From assembly GCA_963738665.1 (NCBI GenBank), contig CAVTXL010000003.1, positions 744,001 to 808,000 on the forward strand: a stretch of 64,000 bases of DNA, written 5' to 3'. The stretch's first letter is position 1. Every line of letters begins with the position of its first letter. The notes under the pieces are model-generated. The model was given only the letters and a program-made list of their open reading frames with translations, had not been told where the DNA came from and did not search any database. This document shows positions 59,025 to 64,000 of the stretch, piece after piece. This stretch comes from JABDGM01 sp963738665 (GTDB taxonomy: Bacteria > Planctomycetota > Planctomycetia > Pirellulales > Lacipirellulaceae). The position numbers and the translations under genes were made by a program.

Positions 59025-59114
59025 CAAAGCGTTGCACTTGACCGGGCCGGCATTACGTTTTTCGAGACATCGCGTCCTTGCAACCGGCCCGGCAAGTGAA
59101 CGCAGTCGTTAGGC
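59019..59114 (+). other. attC site of cassette 4
   Basis: R'' ACCTAAC (59019-59025, includes the stop codon) and R' GTTAGGC (59108-59114). Long arms GCGTTGCACTTGACCGGGCC and GGCCCGGCAAGTGAACGC pair with two bulged bases. 96 bp. Confidence 0.9.
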
Positions 59115-59127
59115 CGCTTCGCACGCC

Positions 59128-59481
59128 ATGAGCAATATCACACTCAACCTCGTTGTTCTGAGGTCACCTGACGTTGCGCGTGCTGCTGCCTTTTACTCGC
59201 GGCTCGGTTTGCAGTTCTCACAGCATCGGCACGGCAGCGGGCCTGAGCACTTCGCCGCCGAGCTTCCCGGAGGCGTGTTCGAGCTTTATCCACTTGCCGC
59301 CGATGGAGCATCCACCGTTGGCACTCGCGTCGGCTTTCGAGTTCCGTCGGTTGATGCGGCACTCGCGGCCTTGAGTGAGTATCCCGCTGCGGTCGTGACA
59401 CCGGCCAGAGATTCCGAGTGGGGACGGCGCGCGGTTGTTGCAGACCCGGACGGACATCGAGTAGAGCTATTACAGTCATGA
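59128..59481 (+). CDS. Cassette gene 5: VOC-superfamily (glyoxalase/bleomycin-resistance-like) protein
   Basis: A 117-residue single-domain protein with the paired beta-alpha-beta-beta-beta fold. It starts NITLNLVVLRSPDVARAAAFYSRLGLQF. A glutamate-bearing strand GVFELYPLAA and the end VVADPDGHRVELLQS carry the usual metal-ligand positions. The substrate is unknown; families include glyoxalases, dioxygenases and drug-binding proteins. Intact. 14 bases separate it from the previous attC. Confidence 0.9.
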   Translation: MSNITLNLVVLRSPDVARAAAFYSRLGLQFSQHRHGSGPEHFAAELPGGVFELYPLAADGASTVGTRVGFRVPSVDAALAALSEYPAAVVTPARDSEWGRRAVVADPDGHRVELLQS

Positions 59482-59488
59482 CAACGCG

Positions 59489-59581
59489 GCCTAACCATGC
59501 GCTGCAGCGAACCCGGCCATCGCGCTCTGGTTGCAATCCAACGCCCTCGTGGGCCGGGTCGCTGAGCTTGGGTCGTTAGGC
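59489..59581 (+). other. attC site of cassette 5
   Basis: R'' GCCTAAC (59489-59495), R' GTTAGGC (59575-59581). Arms CAGCGAACCCGGCC and GGCCGGGTCGCTG pair with one bulge. 93 bp. Confidence 0.9.
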
Positions 59582-59593
59582 CGATTCGCGCGT

Positions 59594-59891
59594 ATGCCAA
59601 AACTCGCCTGCCCATGTGGTTTCGTTCACGACCTCTCGCCGATACCCGACGACGGTTGGGTTGCGATTCGAGACAAGGACATGGAGGCATACATCCAACA
59701 TGAGCGAGCGTATTCCGACGGTTTCAGTGCTCCCGAGGGGAGCGCGGAGCGTGAGGCTTCCAGTGCCGGAGGACGCGCGATGATTGACACGTCCACACTT
59801 CTTTACGAGTGCCCCAAGTGCGGGCATCATGTGGCGCAAGACACGCGGCGGAGATTTTCAGATTTATGCACGAGAAAACCCATCGGCCTAA
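59594..59891 (+). CDS. Cassette gene 6: small zinc-ribbon protein, one frameshift
   Basis: About 99 residues. Two cysteine pairs, ACPCG near the start and ECPKCGHH near residue 75, suggest a zinc ribbon. Between them is a helical segment (DMEAYIQHERAYSDG). The original frame would run on through the attC. With one indel near 59855 it ends GGDFQIYARENPSA at a TAA (59889-59891) in the R'' box, like its neighbours. Function unknown. Confidence 0.65.
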
Positions 59892-60011
59892 CCAGAGCGC
59901 TGCAGCGAACCGCCGCCCCGCTGGGCAGTCGGACGGTTCGGATAATTTGGCCGCGACTGTTGCAGCCGACCGGGCGTTTCCGGCGGCGGTCGCTGAGCTT
60001 GGTCGTTAGGC
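59886..60011 (+). other. attC site of cassette 6
   Basis: R'' GCCTAAC (59886-59892), R' GTTAGGC (60005-60011). Arms GCTGCAGCGAACCGCCGCC and GGCGGCGGTCGCTGAGC pair. 126 bp, nearly identical to 60875-61000. Confidence 0.9.
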
Positions 60012-60018
60012 GGCAACC

Positions 60019-60376
60019 ATGGCGCTAGCGCAGTATCAAGAGCTCGCGGTCGCCTTTGCTACTGCGCTAGTGGATGGCGATTTCGCTCGTGCAACAGAGA
60101 TGCTTGGCCCTCCGCTAAGTGAATCGATGTCTGCCGCCGATCTAAAGGAACACTTCGAGCGAATGTATCGGGGCTACGCGGAGGATGATCGCCCTCACCG
60201 CGTGTGGTTCGAATGCGCAGTTCTCGGGCGAGGACTGGCCGGCGAAGCGCAAAGGTGACGTGGGCTGGGCTTACGTTACCGTGCAAGGGGACGAGTGCGT
60301 GGAAGCCGTCAGCGTGACCGTTGCGCAAGGGGCAGATCGCGTGTTTATTCGTGAGGTCGAGTGGGGACGGCCATGA
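60019..60376 (+). CDS. Cassette gene 7: NTF2-like small protein, one frameshift
   Basis: About 119 residues. The start ALAQYQELAVAFATALVDGDFARATEML has the helix pattern of NTF2-like proteins (a helix then a YQ..A..F.A.AL..GDF). A frame change near 60200-60220 leads to DWPAKRKGDVGWAYVTVQGD and VTVAQGADRVFIREVEWGRP, the sheet-forming half. Function unknown. Confidence 0.6.
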
Positions 60377-60389
60377 CGTCGTGCCAGCC

Positions 60390-60516
60390 GCCTAACAAGC
60401 AGTTGCAGCGGACCGTGACACGTCGGCGCGGGCGCGTCGCAGGTGCGCCATTTCATTATGCACGTGCGCCGCGCTGGACAGCGGCAGCGTGCGGCCGCTG
60501 AACTGCGGCGTTAGGT
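60390..60516 (+). other. attC site of cassette 7
   Basis: R'' GCCTAAC (60390-60396), R' GTTAGGT (60510-60516). Arms GCAGTTGCAGCGG and CCGCTGAACTGC pair with one bulged base. 127 bp. Confidence 0.9.
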
Positions 60517-60529
60517 GTCATCGCACGCC

Positions 60530-60880
60530 ATGCGCCTTTTGATTCTCTACATTCCGATTCTGGTCGCTTTGATACTGCCATTGCTTTTTCGCCGACACTA
60601 TGGAGTCCGCGTGTTGAGCGTGGTGATTCTTTGTGCTGTTGCCTTGCTGCATTTCACTCACCTGATGGCAGTGCATCGTTTGGTGATGGAAGATGGCGTG
60701 CACCAGTTGGCCGTTCCAGCGGGCGGAGAGTTACCCGGTGATTTCCGAGTCGCCGTTGATTCCATCCAGAGATACAGTCAGCAGCAGATGTGGCCATTCG
60801 CCGGACTCATTGGGGCATTGGTTGTTTTGGTATTGCGTCCCTTTCCAGCGGTGAAGCATGAGACACGAAATGACACCTAA
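60530..60880 (+). CDS. Cassette gene 8: small membrane protein
   Basis: A 116-residue protein with three hydrophobic helices (LLILYIPILVALILPLLF; VLSVVILCAVALLHFTHLM; PFAGLIGALVVLVLRPF) and a short hydrophilic loop. No family recognised. The TAA stop (60878-60880) lies in the next attC R'' box. Intact. Confidence 0.75.
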   Translation: MRLLILYIPILVALILPLLFRRHYGVRVLSVVILCAVALLHFTHLMAVHRLVMEDGVHQLAVPAGGELPGDFRVAVDSIQRYSQQQMWPFAGLIGALVVLVLRPFPAVKHETRNDT

Positions 60881-61000
60881 CCAGAGCGCTGCAGCGAACC
60901 GCCGCCCCGCTGGGCAGGCGGACGGTTCAGGTAATTTGTCCGCGACTGTTGCAGCCGACCGGGCGTTTCCGGCGGCGGTCGCTGAGCTTGGTCGTTCGCT
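60875..61000 (+). other. attC site of cassette 8, degenerate R'
   Basis: R'' ACCTAAC (60875-60881) but R' is GTTCGCT (60994-61000), lacking the AGGC. Body nearly identical to the 59886-60011 site, including the arms. The cassette may have lost mobility at this end. Confidence 0.8.
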
Positions 61001-61016
61001 TGCTTGGGTCATTCGC

Positions 61017-61817
61017 ATGTTCGATTGGCTTCGTCGTGTTTCCGGCCGATCCGACGGCGATGAGCGTCAATGGTTCTTTGGGACCATCGACGCATTAAAT
61101 GCCGAAGCCGGTGGCGGGCAGCCCATCGCAATCAAAAAGTCGCTCGGCCGTCTCAAGCTTCGGTCTGGGACGCTGGCGCTTGGCGATCCGCAGTATGTGC
61201 CGGGCCTGGAGGTTCCAAACGTCACCGCCGACGAGGTTGAGATTTCAGCATCACTTTGGCGATACCCTTCCGGCGCGGAGACGGTAACAGGTCTCAGCCT
61301 CAGCCTGGGTGGACCCCAGGGTAGCGGCGCTCAGCGCAAAGTTGGGGAGGTCGAAATTGACTCGGCCAAGCTCGTCGTGGCGGATAAGGCCGACATTGAG
61401 AACCACTGGGCTGAGACGGGCAAGGACCGTATCGGAGTGATTTCAACCGCTCCAGATGATACGGTGTTGCGGCTCCTGACAAAGCGATTCAAACTCAAGA
61501 CGCGTCGCGTCAACCGGGTCCGGGCCGAAGTGGTCGGTCCGGTTTCAGAGCAACTGGCGGCGGAGATTGAAGCGTTCCTAAAAGCAGACCCGAAGTACGC
61601 GGATTACCCGTTTATGTACTTTCATCTGCAAACGAACAACAGCTTTGACCGGGCGAATTACATGAACAGAGAATGGCAGTTCATGCCCATCGGAAACAGT
61701 CCTGAACCGCTGATGTTTGTCTGCGGGACAGGCCGCGGCGATGGTTGCTACGATGTCCAGGGCCAGTTTGATGGAGATGTTCCCCGGGTGCTGACCGTGA
61801 CCTTTGTCGATGACTGA
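61017..61817 (+). CDS. Cassette gene 9: DUF4241-like protein
   Basis: A 266-residue intact protein. The middle reads LKLRSGTLALGDPQYVPG, then SALWRYPSG-type strands. The end FVCGTGRGDGCYDVQGQFDGD fits the G.GDG.Y....G.D ending of the DUF4241 family, which occurs in bacterial defence and toxin-immunity loci but is of unknown function. ATG 61017 follows the degenerate attC by 16 bases. The assignment is from motif shape only. Confidence 0.5.
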   Translation: MFDWLRRVSGRSDGDERQWFFGTIDALNAEAGGGQPIAIKKSLGRLKLRSGTLALGDPQYVPGLEVPNVTADEVEISASLWRYPSGAETVTGLSLSLGGPQGSGAQRKVGEVEIDSAKLVVADKADIENHWAETGKDRIGVISTAPDDTVLRLLTKRFKLKTRRVNRVRAEVVGPVSEQLAAEIEAFLKADPKYADYPFMYFHLQTNNSFDRANYMNREWQFMPIGNSPEPLMFVCGTGRGDGCYDVQGQFDGDVPRVLTVTFVDD

Positions 61818-61830
61818 GGGGTCGCAAGCG

Positions 61831-61923
61831 AACCAACGGATGAAGCTGACCGGGGCCGCCATCCTGGTTTCGCGGCATGAAGGTCTTGCAGGCGGCCCCG
61901 GCAGCTTAGCCGTACCGTTCTGC
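61831..61923 (+). other. attC site of cassette 9, degenerate
   Basis: R'' AACCAAC (61831-61837), R' GTTCTGC (61917-61923). Arms AAGCTGACCGGGGCCGCC and GGCGGCCCCGGCAGCTT pair well. Box sequences are eroded, as expected at the distal end of an array. Confidence 0.72.
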
Positions 61924-61955
61924 CCTGGACCGAAAGGCGGGGACAAGCTAATTGC

Positions 61956-62503
61956 ATGACCGGAAATCCATACTCATCTCCGTCGCAGCCGAGCTCGTAC
62001 GCTTCAGCGTCTACGCTTGACGCGAGGAAACGACGGAGGCTGTCGCATGCAGCTCAAACGACGTGGATTGCAGCGGGACTCTGCCTCCTGGTGCTGACCG
62101 TCGCGGTTTCGATCCACTTCGATCGCTCCGTTGCACGAGTGCTCAGGTCCGATGATTTCTATTGCATGGCGTTTGCCGCTTCCGTTCCGGTCGTTGCGTT
62201 CTTTGCAATTGGACCTCGGACGGGATATGGTGGTTTGAATCGGCACGCGTAGAGTGGGCCGCCACTATCATTCCGCTGACGTGTTTCGCTGGACTGCTCC
62301 TAGTTGCTGACGCTTTACACGACTTTGGCGAGGGCGATGAGATGCCCGGCTACCCTGGGGTTACGATATTCGTGGGTGGGCTCGTTGGATCGATTGCCTT
62401 CAGCGTTCGCAACGCCTACATTCGTGGAATCCTCTGCTCCGTCCCGCACATGCTGGTCGGCACTGGATACCAGGTGGCTCTCGCTTCGATGTCACGGCGG
62501 TAA
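61956..62503 (+). CDS. Cassette gene 10: membrane protein, one frameshift
   Basis: About 182 residues after correction. The N-terminus MTGNPYSSPSQPSS is the style of planctomycete-type membrane proteins with a polar start. Helices: TTWIAAGLCLLVLTVAVS, FYCMAFAASVPVVAFFAI, and, in the second frame, IIPLTCFAGLLLVADAL and VTIFVGGLVGSIAFSV. Break near 62220. No attC follows, so it is either the last, fixed cassette or ordinary chromosome. It sits directly after the last attC. Confidence 0.62.
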
Positions 62504-62755
62504 CGGTGAAGGCAGAACCAAATCGAGCACCGGAGCCGCGATCCGGTCTTGGAAAAGTGGTGGGCGTCATCGGCGCGGCCCGGTGACGATGGTCGTTATC
62601 TGGCTGCAGCATGCCGCATACCTCGCATCAATGACGACATGTGACCGATTCCGCGTGGCCTGGTCCGGCGTGGGGCGGCGCCGCTCGCCAAAAGCGCCTT
62701 TCCGCGCCCGCGCAGTAGCATCGGCCCCGCTTGAAACCGCCCAATGGAGGAGTCG

Positions 62756-63963
62756 ATGCGACTGGCAGAATTCATCCTCGCGAATATGGAACCCATCCTC
62801 GCTGAATGGGAGGCGTTCGCGCGCGCTCTATTGCCTGGGGCGAAGATGACAATAGTCGCCCTGCGTGACGAGGCGGAATCGATCCTGCGGGCCACCGCGC
62901 GCGACATGCAGAACGGCCAGAGCCTCCAGCAGCAGGCGAGCAAGTCCAAAGGCCATGGCGGCGCGGGAGGCGGCGAGAGTGACCGGCTTGACAACGCCTC
63001 GTCAGTGCATGGCGCGGAGCGGGTGGGCTCGGGCTTTCACATCACGGAGGTCGTGTCCGAATACCGCGCCCTGCGCGCAGCGTGCTGCGCCTGTGGCGCG
63101 AGAGTTTCCCGCAGTCGGATTTGAACGACTTCGACGACCTTACTCGCTTCAACGAGTCGATGGATCAATCGCTCGCCAGGGCCGTCAGCAGTTACGCCAA
63201 GCGCCTCGACCAGTCGCGGCAGATGTTCCTGGCAATCCTCAGCCACGACCTGCGCAACCCACTGAATTGCATCCGCATGGCCGCACAACTGGTCTCGCGG
63301 ACGAACGACGACCCGAACTCTGTCGAGGCGCTGTCGATGATCGAGACCAACACGGAGGCGATCACGCGGTTGATCGGCGACCTGGTTGACTACACATTGA
63401 GCGGGCTGGGCCGCACGATGCCGCTGAGGCGCGGGCCGGTCGATCTGAATCAACTCTGCCGCGAAGTGATCGAGGCGTATCACACCACGAATCCGGGGCG
63501 GACGCTGCGCTTTCACTCGGACGGCGACGTCACCGGCGTGTGGGATGCGGGCCGACTCCGCCAGGTCGTCTCCAACCTGGTGAGCAACGCCATTCAGCAC
63601 GGGTCGCCCGAAGGGCCGATCGATCTGTCGGTGGCTTTAGAAGGATCGGCTTCAGTGGGATCTGGCCCGGAAGGATCCACCGTGGTATTGAGCGTCCATA
63701 ATGAAGGCGCGCCGATTCCGCCGGACCTTTTGCCGACGATTTTCGATCCGCTGGTGCGTTACGCCACGCGAGAATCAGCGGCGCGGCGGCGTCCGGGCAG
63801 CATCGGGCTGGGCTTGTACATCGTGCGCGAGATCGTCGTCGCTAAAGGGGGCACGGTGGAGGTCGCCTCGACGGCGCAAGAAGGCACCACGTTCACCGTC
63901 CGCATTCCGCGGTTCCTCTCTGTTGAAGGCGACAATCCGGACGACGCGAAAGCAGCGAGATAA
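62756..63963 (+). CDS. Sensor histidine kinase with RsbRD-like N-terminus, one frameshift
   Basis: ATG 62756 follows GGAGG by 5 bases. The first about 110 residues (LAEFILANMEPILAEWEAFARALLPGA) resemble the RsbRD N-terminal sensor region. The dimerisation helix has the phospho-acceptor H in LAILSHDLRNPLNCIRMAAQL. The ATP domain has LRQVVSNLVSNAIQHG (N box), VHNEGAPIPPDLL, and G2 IGLGLYIVREIV. A frame break lies near 63075 in the linker. About 402 residues, cytoplasmic, no membrane helix. The partner regulator is probably beyond the window. Confidence 0.87.
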
Positions 63964-64000
63964 CCGGCCGCAGGAGCGGACCGCGGCGGCAGTATAGATC

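Noticed and set aside
57887..61923. Inverted repeats between cassette genes as terminators or REP elements
   Set aside because: They carry R''/R' boxes at both ends, bulged arms and lack T-runs, which fits attC sites rather than terminators.
1..64000. tRNA, rRNA and prophage genes
   Set aside because: I looked for characteristic tRNA arm sequences and phage structural genes while reading and found none, but a covariance-model search would be needed to exclude a tRNA.

Overview
The window looks like chromosomal DNA of a GC-rich planctomycete, probably from the Pirellulales. It carries a giant PEP-CTERM/dockerin surface protein, a Pirellula/Verrucomicrobium-type haem-binding dehydrogenase, an ExbB-ExbD-prenyltransferase-repeat operon, a protein with prepilin-like (DUF1559-like) features, and OmpL-type beta-barrel paralogues. 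About 40 genes or gene fragments need a one-base frame correction to read through. Most of these look like assembly indels: inside a 651-bp tandem repeat (14055-15548) the broken copy can be compared with its intact copy and differs by two single extra G bases. Frameshifted genes are therefore given as full-length calls.

Layout. 1-2 kb: two broken toxin-antitoxin pairs. 2-5.3 kb: two beta-barrel porin paralogues with a shared leader. 5.7-9.8 kb: dprA, a STAS-HATPase fusion, a PilT ATPase and a short PQQ-propeller protein. 10-18 kb: a secreted thioredoxin-fold/carboxypeptidase-regulatory protein, a CoA-binding protein and the giant PEP-CTERM protein. 18.5-23 kb: ExbBD/prenyltransferase operon and an M48 protease. 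23.4-25.2 kb: ECF sigma factor plus an anti-sigma/prepilin-like fusion. 25.5-28.2 kb: membrane-fused spermidine synthase-like protein. 28.7-29.3 kb: PadR pair. 29.4-35.7 kb: complete peptide ABC transporter. 36.1-40.2 kb: PVC-type haem protein. 40.2-41.6 kb: repeat debris. 41.6-42.9 kb: MmeI-like methylase remnant divergent from a GIY-YIG/RAMA fusion. 43-49.6 kb: tripartite RND efflux system. 49.8-54 kb: OprP-like porin, Cys-rich secreted protein and three FliL-like lipoprotein paralogues.

The most notable region is 54.7-62.5 kb, a chromosomal integron. An integron integrase (intI, minus strand) diverges from about ten small genes on the plus strand. Most of these are separated by attC sites with visible R''/R' boxes and imperfect inverted arms. 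The attI/promoter region, with the first codons of intI, is present twice (55767-55940 and 57204-57376), and the copies stop matching exactly at the GTT crossover triplet. Cassette genes encode a lipoprotein, a HIT hydrolase, TspO, a winged-helix/TIR-like (deoxyribosyltransferase-like) protein that may be defensive, a VOC protein, a zinc ribbon, an NTF2-like protein, two membrane proteins and a DUF4241-like protein. A sensor kinase with an RsbRD-like N-terminus closes the window.
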